From contig NZ_JASLGR010000018.1 in NCBI RefSeq assembly GCF_030150155.1, positions 1-64,000 on the forward strand: a stretch of 64,000 bases of DNA, in the 5' to 3' direction. Shown here in pieces: positions 43,673 to 51,528 of the stretch; the first letter of the stretch is position 1, and each line of letters opens with the position of its first letter. Origin of the DNA: Nocardioides sp. (GTDB lineage: Bacteria > Actinomycetota > Actinomycetes > Propionibacteriales > Nocardioidaceae). The notes beneath the pieces are model-generated. The model ran no database searches, was not told the DNA's origin, and was given only the letters and a program-made list of their open reading frames with translations. A program made the translations under genes and the position numbers.

Positions 43673-44295
43673 GGGGGTTACCTCCAGTTGGGTGACAGGC
43701 AATCTGAGTCACCGCTGCTGAAGGTCCCGGATGGGAATCGAGCGGGTGGAGGAGACCTTGCTCCTTCACTGCTAACAAGATTACTGAGCTCGAAGGCTCG
43801 AAGTGCAGATGAGGCCAAGAAAGTCTGGCGCCCCGTCATGTGGGTGTAGGCACCGGTCGTTTACACGGACCAAGCGAGCGAGGGCGCCAGGGCGGACCAC
43901 AGCACCGTCGCCGCCGGGATCGGGGAGGGATCAAGAACCCCGCACACTTCCAGACCTGAAACCGTCCGGCCGCTGGGGGCGTGAACCGTGCGGAGCGTGC
44001 GTACTCCGTACGCTGTCGCACACTCGCACACTTCACTGCCAAGCGTGCGGACCAGAGGCCTTCGCACACTTCCGCACACTTCGCACACTTCGATGTTTGA
44101 GGGCGAGGGCGGGCCAGGTCGAGGGCCACCGACGACGCCGTGATGGTGGGCGTAAACGGCCCCAGGCGGCCCCCAGGCTGGTTCTCAACCAGGTAGCTGA
44201 CAAACGTTGGAACCCGTACAGGGCCAGGGTGGTTATTGCGACCGGCTGGGGTTGGCGCCGAGCTCGAGGGGACCCCCACCGCCTCGGCGTGCGGC
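43673..44295. other. Non-coding control region with iteron-like repeats
   Basis: About 620 bases without a credible gene. It holds the promoter area for the RepA operon (AT-rich around 43770-43800, ctaacaagattactgagctc), a GCTCGAAG direct repeat and the GCACACTTC array. ORFs across it are repeat-driven shadows. Confidence 0.6.
43942..44091 (+). repeat. Iteron-like array of GCACACTTC
   Basis: Copies lie at 43942-43950, 44026-44034, 44064-44072, 44074-44082 and 44083-44091, with a partial copy (GCACACTC) at 44018-44025. The last three are spaced 9-10 bases, close to one helical turn. Several GTGCG inverted half-copies lie between them. The position upstream of a RepA-like ATPase operon suggests an origin or autoregulatory site. 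Confidence 0.7.
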
Positions 44296-44529
44296 TCAGG
44301 TGCCGTAGCGAGTGTCCACGTCGGCCGAGACCTTGCACGTTGGGCACGTTCCGGAGACGTCGAAGTCTGTCTTCTCGCTACCGGTGACGGTGGCATGGAA
44401 CTTCTTGAAGGTCGGCCGCTGCCAGTGGGAGCCACTCCACCCATTGCCCTTGTCGAGTATGCGGTCGGACTCCGTGAGCCCGCACCCAGGGCAGGTCAAC
44501 GTGATGGTGGCGCTGTCGATGGTTCCCAT
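44296..44529 (-). CDS. Small two-CxxC zinc-ribbon protein
   Basis: A 77-residue protein with CPGCGLTESD near the start and CPTCKVSADVDTRYG near the end; the middle has WQRPTFKKFHATVTG. Four cysteines would hold one zinc. It is not recognised. It stands alone on the minus strand beside the iteron region. Confidence 0.55.
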   Translation of the reverse strand: MGTIDSATITLTCPGCGLTESDRILDKGNGWSGSHWQRPTFKKFHATVTGSEKTDFDVSGTCPTCKVSADVDTRYGT

Positions 44530-44732
44530 GGCCCTGAGGCTATCCAGCGCCCGGCGCGCTTAGAGGCCCGATGAAAGCAATCGGTCAGGGCGTCGCCGAA
44601 ATGGCGAGGCGCCTCTCCACCGTGGCGGATGGCCTACCTGGGATTCGGCTGGCGCGATGACTTTGGGGCGAGGCTTGCGTCCCGAAGTCGCGAGCGTCTA
44701 CAGACCGGGCAGCGAACCGAGAGTTGAGGGCC

Positions 44733-45539
44733 ATGGCAGAGCGAGACATGCGGGCACCGCAGGTACACGAACCGGCTGAGGTCGTTCTCGACCTCGACAG
44801 GCTTGTTGATCCCGTGCGCCCGTCCGGGGCCGAAGCTTCCGACTTCACGTTGGTGACACATGACAACTCACAGGTGGACAACACCGAGGATGCCTGTCGC
44901 GTCGCGGCGTTGGTCGGTCCAGCGTTTCGAGCGCACGTCGCTGAAGGTGCGGCGATGCGCGAGCCTGGCCTGCCGTTGTACGAGGGATGGCCTCTGGACG
45001 CTGGGCAACAGTCACCGATTCTCAATGGCTGGCGGGCCGCGCCTCATGCCATCACCGTGGGGCTACTCGATCCGGACTCAAGCGAGGCGGCCGCCCTGTA
45101 TTTTCTGACCTTCCTGCCCGGTCTCGAACAGCCGGTCAGCGACTTCGCGTGGACCCGCCCCGAGTACCGGCGACGCGGTCTCTACCGGCGCCTGAGGCTG
45201 CACGTGGACTTCGTTTACGATCCCCTGCGTGGTGGCGCATGGGCGCCGGGCGTAACAGAGGCGCTGGAGCGGGCAGGGCTCACCGCAGAACAAGTCCATG
45301 CGCGACGGATGGGTCCAGACGGCACGGACGACCCTGCAGCCATCGCGTCGATCGCCGCTACTCTTTTCAGGAATTCAAAGGCCTACCAGGCTGAACGATT
45401 CCTCGGGTCCGACGTCATCGACGATCGGCGCGAGCGCTTGCATGCCAGGATGAACGAGGACCGCCGACACCTGGCCGATGCAGAGTTCGAGCTGCGTCGA
45501 GCCGTGGCCTGGGCACGGTTGGCGGGCGACAGCGACTAG
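44733..45539 (+). CDS. Possible GNAT-like acetyltransferase of the element
   Basis: A 268-residue protein starting MAERDMRAPQVHEPAEVVLD. The block PHAITVGLLDPDSSEAAALY leading to WTRPEYRRRGLYRRLRLHVD resembles GNAT motif A (acetyl-CoA-binding RRxGLY). The N- and C-terminal parts have no recognised domain. The stop overlaps the convergent MazG-like gene by 4 bases. Function as an acetyltransferase is tentative. Confidence 0.55.
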   Translation: MAERDMRAPQVHEPAEVVLDLDRLVDPVRPSGAEASDFTLVTHDNSQVDNTEDACRVAALVGPAFRAHVAEGAAMREPGLPLYEGWPLDAGQQSPILNGWRAAPHAITVGLLDPDSSEAAALYFLTFLPGLEQPVSDFAWTRPEYRRRGLYRRLRLHVDFVYDPLRGGAWAPGVTEALERAGLTAEQVHARRMGPDGTDDPAAIASIAATLFRNSKAYQAERFLGSDVIDDRRERLHARMNEDRRHLADAEFELRRAVAWARLAGDSD

Positions 45540-45892
45540 ATGTCCGTGTACTTAGTAGCCACGCCCTTGGCCTTGCTCTCGGGGTAGCGCTCCTCATTCC
45601 GGTTGACCTTGGCGTGGGCAGCCGCCACGAGGTCGATGTCGCACTGATCAGCAAGCCGGGTGAGGTAGATCAGAACGTCCGCGAGCTCGTCTTCAATTCG
45701 CGAGCGGGACTCCGCTTTCGTTAGGGCCGCCACGACCTCGTCGTCGGTGAGCCACTGGACCTCGGCCGCCAGCTCACCGACTTCACCAACCAAGGCGAGA
45801 ACGAGGTTCCTCGGGCTATGAAACTGGCCCCAGTCGCGCCGATCCGCGAAGTCCCGCACTCGGGCTGCCAGATGTTCGAGATCGTGGTCCAC
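45536..45892 (-). CDS. MazG-like nucleoside triphosphate pyrophosphohydrolase
   Basis: About 118 residues. The all-alpha NTP-PPase motifs are GEVGELAAEVQW and IEDELADVLIYLTRLAD, with the acidic residues that bind Mg. The part RDFADRRDWGQFHSPRNLVL is typical of the RS21-C6/DCTPP type. GTG at 45892 gives the usual family length; an ATG at 45982 would overlap the upstream EVE-HNH gene. Such enzymes hydrolyse dCTP or damaged nucleotides. Inside a defence region they may limit phage nucleotide pools. Confidence 0.8.
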   Translation of the reverse strand: MDHDLEHLAARVRDFADRRDWGQFHSPRNLVLALVGEVGELAAEVQWLTDDEVVAALTKAESRSRIEDELADVLIYLTRLADQCDIDLVAAAHAKVNRNEERYPESKAKGVATKYTDI

Positions 45893-45918
45893 GTGGCGAG
45901 CGTATTCGAGTTGATCGG

Positions 45919-46830
45919 CTAGTTGTGGCTGGCCAGATGCCAGGCGAAGTAGCCTCGCGAGGCGTTGTCGTGCGCAGAGCACCGCCGACCGGCGAGGTCG
46001 CCTACAGCGGACGCAAGGTCACCGGTGGAAGGGCGGTGTGCGACGACCTGCCCCGTGTCGTCGACAGCGAGGAAGCCGTGCTCGAACATCTCGTCGCACC
46101 CAAGAGCGCAAGCAGGCATAACGTTGTTCAGATCCCGAAGCTCATCGGGCGTGCAGGCAGAGCGTCGCTTGATGTGGGCTGCTCGCACGAGTCGGGCGGG
46201 ATACGTCTTGCTGCACACCGCGCAGGTGAGTTCCGTCCGATCCCCGAACTTCCGGGCGCGGAGCTTGCGCTGCTCACGACGGACGAGCACCTGGGCCAGG
46301 GCGTCGAACTCTCCCGTGTGATCGAGTTGTCCGTCGTCGGGGCCGTCTTGCTCGACGATCGAGATCTGCGGCGCGCGATCGTCGGCAAGGTCAACGAGCA
46401 CGGCACTGCCTTGGGTGTTCGCCGACCAGCGGAGGGCCTCCAATACAGCGGGCTCCAGGGTGACGACCTCTGGTGCGCGCACCTCGTACAGCACCTCGAA
46501 GGCGACCCTGTTGGGGTACAGGACCGCACGAGCATCGATCTCATCCGGCCATACCGGGGTCTGCCCTTGATGCAGCGATGAGGTGAATCGCAGGAAGAGC
46601 GCGCGGCCCAGACGGGCCGTGTCCCAACCACCCTCGGCCACCCGAGGGTTTGGACCTTGGGTCCCCATGATGAGGAGATCGCCTGGCCGGATCTGGCTCA
46701 CAATCTGGCGGTGGTCCTTCCTGTCCAGCACCGAGTCCCGCCATCCCCACACGAGGTTCCGCAGACCCGCCTCGAGATTGCGCTGACCCACCTCGCTGGC
46801 GGCCACGTACACAGCGAACACGTTCGGCAT
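45919..46830 (-). CDS. EVE-HNH protein, probable modification-dependent (type IV) endonuclease
   Basis: A 303-residue protein. The N-terminal half (about 1-150) has an EVE/PUA-like pattern: LVWGWRDSV, IRPGDLLIMG, LFLRFTSSLHQGQTPVWPDE, then VLYPNRVAFEVLYE. The C-terminal HNH nuclease (about 205-275) reads CAVCSKTYPARLVRAAHIKR, then DLNNVMPACALGCDEMFEHG. EVE-HNH fusions are known candidates for cutting DNA with modified cytosine. The ATG follows TAAGGAG. It is divergent from the ScoMcrA-like gene. Confidence 0.78.
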   Translation of the reverse strand: MPNVFAVYVAASEVGQRNLEAGLRNLVWGWRDSVLDRKDHRQIVSQIRPGDLLIMGTQGPNPRVAEGGWDTARLGRALFLRFTSSLHQGQTPVWPDEIDARAVLYPNRVAFEVLYEVRAPEVVTLEPAVLEALRWSANTQGSAVLVDLADDRAPQISIVEQDGPDDGQLDHTGEFDALAQVLVRREQRKLRARKFGDRTELTCAVCSKTYPARLVRAAHIKRRSACTPDELRDLNNVMPACALGCDEMFEHGFLAVDDTGQVVAHRPSTGDLASAVGDLAGRRCSAHDNASRGYFAWHLASHN

Positions 46831-46947
46831 GAAGTCCCCGTTCTCCTTACGTCAAACCGAAACCACTACCTATCACGCTCTGGCGAAACACGAGCTGTTC
46901 CGCGCATTCCAGGCAAATGACGGAGAATGGGTGGTTAGGTTCCACCT

Positions 46948-47937
46948 ATGGCGCTCGCGGACCTGACCGACCCTGATGCAGTACGCAAGGCGATGGCCGA
47001 GTTCGACGAGCGAGGGCGGGACGCGTTCCTCGAGGAGTACGGCTTCCACCCGGCCAGGGACTACTTCATCGAGCTCGACGGCAAGCGCTACGACTCGAAG
47101 GCCATCACAGGCGTCGCGCACCGCTACCAGCACGGTGAGCTCCTGAGCGCTGGCGACTTCTCCGGTGGAGACAGCACGGTCGCAAACCGGCTCGAGAAGC
47201 TCGGCTTCTTGGTCACTCGCCCTGTGAACCTCCCGGACTGGTCCGTCGATGAGTTGATGCTGGCTCTCGACCTCTACCTGCGCACGCACGGCCAGATCTC
47301 TTACAGCGCCACCACGAAGGTTGTCACTGACCTCAGCGCAGAGCTCCGATCACTTCGGATCTTCCCGGAAGAGATTCGCGCAGTGCCGCGCTTCCGGAAC
47401 CCCTCCGGTGTCGCGCTCAAACTCCACAACTTCTCATCCATCGACCCCAACCACGAGGGCAAGGGGATGGGCCACGGCGCCGCCGGAGATCGGTCAGTCT
47501 GGCAGGACTGGGCACACCGACCCGACGAGCTTGCCCAGGCAGTCGCCCTCATCCGTGCGCGGGGCGAGACGGACGACGCACCGGCAGACACCGGCGAGGA
47601 CGAAGAGTACGAGGCTGCCGAGGGGCGCATCCTGTTCCGAGAGCACCGGCGCTACGAGCGGGACCGAAAGCTAGTGGCCAAGAAGAAGGCGGCCGTGCTC
47701 AGGAAGACGGGTCGCCTCGCCTGCGAAGTCTGCGACTTCGAGTCATCGGAGGCCTACGGCGTCGAGGGCGTCATCGACGTCCACCACGTCGTGCCCCTCC
47801 ACAAGATCGGCGAGAGCGTCACGACGATGAGTGATCTTGCTCTGGTCTGCCCTACGTGCCATCGAGTGCTGCACAGGCACCGGCCCATCATTACGCCAGC
47901 GGAGTTGCGCGCGAGGAAATCCGACCCCAAACCATAG
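46948..47937 (+). CDS. ScoMcrA-like HNH restriction endonuclease (type IV)
   Basis: A 329-residue protein. The N-terminal domain (about 1-95, with DYFIELDGKRYDSKAITGVA and the GDSTVANRLEKLGF segment) resembles the head domain of Streptomyces McrA. A middle domain (95-210) has WSVDELMLALDLYLR and FRNPSGVALKLHNFSSIDP. The C-terminal HNH core is CEVCDF, YGVEGVIDVHHVVPL, and LVCPTCHRVLH. ScoMcrA cleaves phosphorothioated or 5-methylcytosine DNA; specificity here is unknown. TAGGTT lies 6 bases before the ATG. Confidence 0.82.
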   Translation: MALADLTDPDAVRKAMAEFDERGRDAFLEEYGFHPARDYFIELDGKRYDSKAITGVAHRYQHGELLSAGDFSGGDSTVANRLEKLGFLVTRPVNLPDWSVDELMLALDLYLRTHGQISYSATTKVVTDLSAELRSLRIFPEEIRAVPRFRNPSGVALKLHNFSSIDPNHEGKGMGHGAAGDRSVWQDWAHRPDELAQAVALIRARGETDDAPADTGEDEEYEAAEGRILFREHRRYERDRKLVAKKKAAVLRKTGRLACEVCDFESSEAYGVEGVIDVHHVVPLHKIGESVTTMSDLALVCPTCHRVLHRHRPIITPAELRARKSDPKP

Positions 47938-47980
47938 AAGCTCATTCGCAAGCTGGCCACGAGGACTGACAGGAGAACGG

Positions 47981-49417
47981 ATGCGCTTCTCAGAGGCGTT
48001 TGGCATCACCCTCACAGACGCGGACGACTGGTTTGATCCGCACCTCACCATCGACACAGCCCTCTTCCTGGACCCGTTCCTGCTGCTCGCCGCCGGTGGT
48101 CATTGGAAGAAGCAACACGCCAGGTTGGTGAAGCACTTCGCTCATGCCTACACGCTGGTGGCCAAGGCCAGCGGACCGAACTCGCTTTCAGCTAGGACCG
48201 CTCGGTCCGTTCTCACGTTCCCAGAGCCCTACGAGTTCGGTCTGGGGTACACCAAGAGCGGAACACGAGGCTCGGGATCAGGCGGCGGACAGGCGGGTCA
48301 GATCGCAGACGGAATCGCTGTTTCCATCGCCGCCGGTCTCACGCAACCTGAGCACATCGAGGAGATTGGCATCCTGAACGAAGGATTCGGCGCAGACCGC
48401 ATTTCTGACGCTGCCTGCAACGTCCTGAAGGCCGAGTTCATCGCCTACACCCAGCAGGTCGTACAGCGGCACGGCCTGCCCACCGAGACGTTCAAGATTC
48501 GGCGCGCTGGCTTCGACATCAAACAGAATCGCTGGCTCGACGTCATGGCCGACCTGCCAAGCAATCCCGAGACCGGGGATCCGATCCTCCTCCTCCCCCG
48601 CAGGCTGCTTAACGATCTTCCTGTCCTGAACGCGGACGATTGGTTCGACAGCGGGTTGAACGACGACATCAGGACTCAGTTGAACCTGAAGGTCGGCCAA
48701 CACGTCGCGAAGCGCCACATCGTCGAGTTCGCACGACGACGTCCCGAGCGCGTCAGAGACTGGGCACGGCAACAGACCAGTCGTAGCGATCTGTCGGGCT
48801 ACGACTTCGAGGATGACCCCAAGGGCGTGGCCAACTTCGACGGACCGCCGGTGGCCTTCGCCATGATGCATGCTCTTCAGGGTTTCGAGATCCCCAAGAC
48901 GCAGGCAGAGTTGTCTGACCTCGTCCGGGAAGTTCTCGAGAAGTACAAGCACTTCTTGGAGCAACAGGGCGGCTGGCAGATGCTCTGGAACTCGGACGGA
49001 ACCGAAAAGCCTGAGAGTGCCGCTCAGTTGATGTTCGTCGCCATGGCGCAGCACTACCTGCGACTCTTCGATGTGGAGGTTGATCGCGAAGTCGACCTCG
49101 GTCGCGGACCTGTCGACTTCAAGATCTCGTCTGGTTCATCCAAGCGCCTGCTGATTGAGATCAAGAAGGCGCATAACGGCAAGTTCTGGAACGGCCTTGA
49201 GCAACAGTTGCCGAGCTACTTGGTGTCGGACCAAGCGAACGAGGGATGGTTTCTCGCTATTCGCTATCGCAACAACAAGGCGAGTGAGGACAGGATGAAG
49301 GAACTTCCCGACCGCGTGAAACAGTGCGCATCGGATGTCGGTAAGGCGCTCCGCTACATGGCGGTCGACGCCCGCCGTCCACTCTCAGCGTCCAAACTTA
49401 CGAACGGCGGTACGTGA
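47981..49417 (+). CDS. Putative PD-(D/E)XK nuclease of a defence system, 478 residues
   Basis: It starts MRFSEAFGITLTDADDWFDP after AGGAGAACGG, 43 bases after the McrA-like gene. The N-terminal 380 residues match no family I recognise; they include a glycine-rich hinge (GTRGSGSGGGQAG) and long helices. The C-terminal 90 residues have the restriction-nuclease pattern GRGPVDFKIS (acidic residue), then LLIEIKKAHNGK (E-x-K), then QQLPSYLVSDQANEGWFLAI. It probably cuts nucleic acid. It converges on the 688-residue protein gene with only 20 bases between. Confidence 0.65.
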   Translation: MRFSEAFGITLTDADDWFDPHLTIDTALFLDPFLLLAAGGHWKKQHARLVKHFAHAYTLVAKASGPNSLSARTARSVLTFPEPYEFGLGYTKSGTRGSGSGGGQAGQIADGIAVSIAAGLTQPEHIEEIGILNEGFGADRISDAACNVLKAEFIAYTQQVVQRHGLPTETFKIRRAGFDIKQNRWLDVMADLPSNPETGDPILLLPRRLLNDLPVLNADDWFDSGLNDDIRTQLNLKVGQHVAKRHIVEFARRRPERVRDWARQQTSRSDLSGYDFEDDPKGVANFDGPPVAFAMMHALQGFEIPKTQAELSDLVREVLEKYKHFLEQQGGWQMLWNSDGTEKPESAAQLMFVAMAQHYLRLFDVEVDREVDLGRGPVDFKISSGSSKRLLIEIKKAHNGKFWNGLEQQLPSYLVSDQANEGWFLAIRYRNNKASEDRMKELPDRVKQCASDVGKALRYMAVDARRPLSASKLTNGGT

Positions 49418-49437
49418 AGGACAGGGGCTCCAAGTCT

Positions 49438-51504
49438 TCATTCGGCGGTTCCATCGGCGGCTGCCTTCGCCACTAGCGACTTCATATTGGTGACTCGGTA
49501 TCCGGCGATCGGGTTTCCCTCGGCGTCAAACAAGGGGTCGATCACGACGATCATCGACTCTTCCTCGGCCTCGCGCACAAACAGATCGAAATCGCGATCC
49601 TCAGCCAAGATTACTGTGGCCGGAGCGTCGAAATCGAACCCCGCTTGTCGCCAGTTCTCGAGGAACGCATCGAGCCGCAGCGGGTCGGTCAATAGGACCA
49701 CGGCATCACCGATGGCATACATGGAGCCGCTCTCGCGATCTGCCAAACAGACGAGCGGGGCGTAGAAGTTTTCGACAGTGCTGTGCGCAGCCACCGTTGC
49801 GCGTGTGATTTCTCGCGCCGAGGCCGAGACGACCTTCGGAGGGTTGGGAGTCTCAGCCGAGACCATGTGGGAGTAGTTTCCGAAGCCATGCTCATCCGCG
49901 CAGAAGGGGTCGCCCGCTTCCTTTGCGCGCTCGATGCTCGCGTTCATCTCAGCCGCTTCCCGCTCTGCCTGAGCTCGCGACGCGCGATGCACTCTGCCGC
50001 GTACCAGGACGTATCGAGTGCTCCCGTCATCCAGGTCGTATGCGACGCCATAGCCACCGGTCTCTCGCGAGGAGTTGTCCGGGTTCCAAGCGATCGGGGT
50101 CACGCCCGATAGGCGGCGGCCATCGCGAGCGGAGTTGAACAAGCCTTGTCCGCTCCTGAGTTGCTTGATCCAGGTTCGAAAGTCGAAGTCAGTGAGTAAG
50201 GGATGCTCGGCAAGGCCTTCGCTTCCGATCACTCCCAAAATGCGATGAGTTGGCCTCAAGCAGTCGCGATGGACCACACCGGCTTCGTAGGGATGTGTAT
50301 CTTCATCGATCTCGACCGTGTAAGCGGAATGCTCCGAGACCTGGCGTCCGCAAACCAGGCAAGTCAGAAAGTCGGCGTTCTCGTGTACCGCGCGGCGGAA
50401 TGCGTCGGCGTGCGCCCGCACCACCGGATCCGCCTCAGGATCGTCAAACTTTCCGGGCATCATGATGACTTCGTGATCCTCGGTCAGCAGGCCGTCCTCG
50501 ATCTCACGCTCCATCCCGCGGTACGTCGCTGTTCGACGGAGAACCTTCCATCTGACGCCGTTGGCTAACTCCACGTAGCCGTCGACAAACTTGATCCGCC
50601 TATCTCCGGAGTCATCAAACCGGCGGACGTCAGCAAGGATTGTCTTGTCCAACTCTTCGTCGTGGACGAGCAGGACTTCCCTTCCCATCGACACGTCGCC
50701 CATCTGCTCAACTTGAATGCGAAACGTCTCTGGGGTGTCCGGGCCACCCACCTGTTCTCCGGACCGCATCGTGATGAGCGCCCCCACTCGGGACTGCAGA
50801 CCTCCGAGGTCGATCGAGAGTCTTCCTCGAGCCAGGCCCAGGCAGATTGCCACGAGGTTGCGCCACAACAGCATCGGGTCGGTGAGCGCCACAGGCGCCA
50901 GCGCTGTCACCGCTAGCCGCTCAGTTACGCCACCGTCTGCCAGGTCGAGCGTCTCAACATGCATCTTGCGAAGCAGTGCCGTGCGCGTTCCTTCGTCGCA
51001 GGCGGCGCCAGTGAGACTCGTGAACTCGCGATCGATATGCGCGTTCACGACGTCCAGTACGTCGCGCTCGTTCTTCGTGAGCGGATTCTTATCCCTACCG
51101 CTTTCGTTCAGCCGGATCGACTCACAGAGCTTCTTGAGGTCCAATCGGATCTTGCTGGAGGCGCCGGGCGAAACGGCCAGGACATACCGATCGTCCCCAC
51201 TGCTGCCGTCGCGGGACTGTCGCACGAACTGGCGGATCACCTTCGCGAACTCGGAGTCTTCGCCCGTCGACAGAGACAGCGTGTTCTTGGCCTGAATCAG
51301 AACCCTGCCTCCCGGGACTATCAGGACGATGTCGTCGATGCCGTCGGCGGTCTCGAACCGAGCCTCGGATGGGCGTTCCTCCACACCGCCCAGTCCGACC
51401 AGGCTGAGATCGACAATGTCGGTTGCCATCACGACCAACGCCAATGCGCCAACCCGATGCTGGAAGTCGATACCCGAGTTGGTCGCTGCGCCGCCGCCCG
51501 TCAC
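49438..51504 (-). CDS. Large defence protein with a DUF4297/Cap4-like nuclease N terminus, 688 residues
   Basis: The N-terminal region (about 8-110) has the pattern SGIDFQHRVGALALVVM, then EARFETADGIDDIVLIVPGG and RVLIQAKNTL, that is G-x-x-x-Q, D and Q-x-K as in DUF4297/Cap4-like PD-(D/E)XK nucleases. The middle (about 130-360) is helical then beta-rich. At about 385 there is a zinc-knuckle CLVCGRQVSEH with later VHRDCLRPTH. The C terminus (about 560-680) has ILAEDRDFDLFVREAEEESM and ends near the right attachment site. I do not recognise the full architecture. Confidence 0.65.
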   Translation of the reverse strand: MTGGGAATNSGIDFQHRVGALALVVMATDIVDLSLVGLGGVEERPSEARFETADGIDDIVLIVPGGRVLIQAKNTLSLSTGEDSEFAKVIRQFVRQSRDGSSGDDRYVLAVSPGASSKIRLDLKKLCESIRLNESGRDKNPLTKNERDVLDVVNAHIDREFTSLTGAACDEGTRTALLRKMHVETLDLADGGVTERLAVTALAPVALTDPMLLWRNLVAICLGLARGRLSIDLGGLQSRVGALITMRSGEQVGGPDTPETFRIQVEQMGDVSMGREVLLVHDEELDKTILADVRRFDDSGDRRIKFVDGYVELANGVRWKVLRRTATYRGMEREIEDGLLTEDHEVIMMPGKFDDPEADPVVRAHADAFRRAVHENADFLTCLVCGRQVSEHSAYTVEIDEDTHPYEAGVVHRDCLRPTHRILGVIGSEGLAEHPLLTDFDFRTWIKQLRSGQGLFNSARDGRRLSGVTPIAWNPDNSSRETGGYGVAYDLDDGSTRYVLVRGRVHRASRAQAEREAAEMNASIERAKEAGDPFCADEHGFGNYSHMVSAETPNPPKVVSASAREITRATVAAHSTVENFYAPLVCLADRESGSMYAIGDAVVLLTDPLRLDAFLENWRQAGFDFDAPATVILAEDRDFDLFVREAEEESMIVVIDPLFDAEGNPIAGYRVTNMKSLVAKAAADGTAE

Positions 51505-51528
51505 GGAAGAATCCTAGGGGCATCCAAC

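Noticed and set aside
43942..44091. Short repeats read as a CRISPR array or as a cysteine-rich gene on the minus strand
   Set aside because: The repeats are 9 bases with irregular or no spacers. The minus-strand frame through them (with CEVCGSV-type text) is produced by the repeat itself and has no start signal.
43836..44444. 202-codon frame across the element control region
   Set aside because: It lacks a ribosome site, has proline/serine/arginine-rich low-complexity text and overlaps the repeats and the small zinc-ribbon gene.
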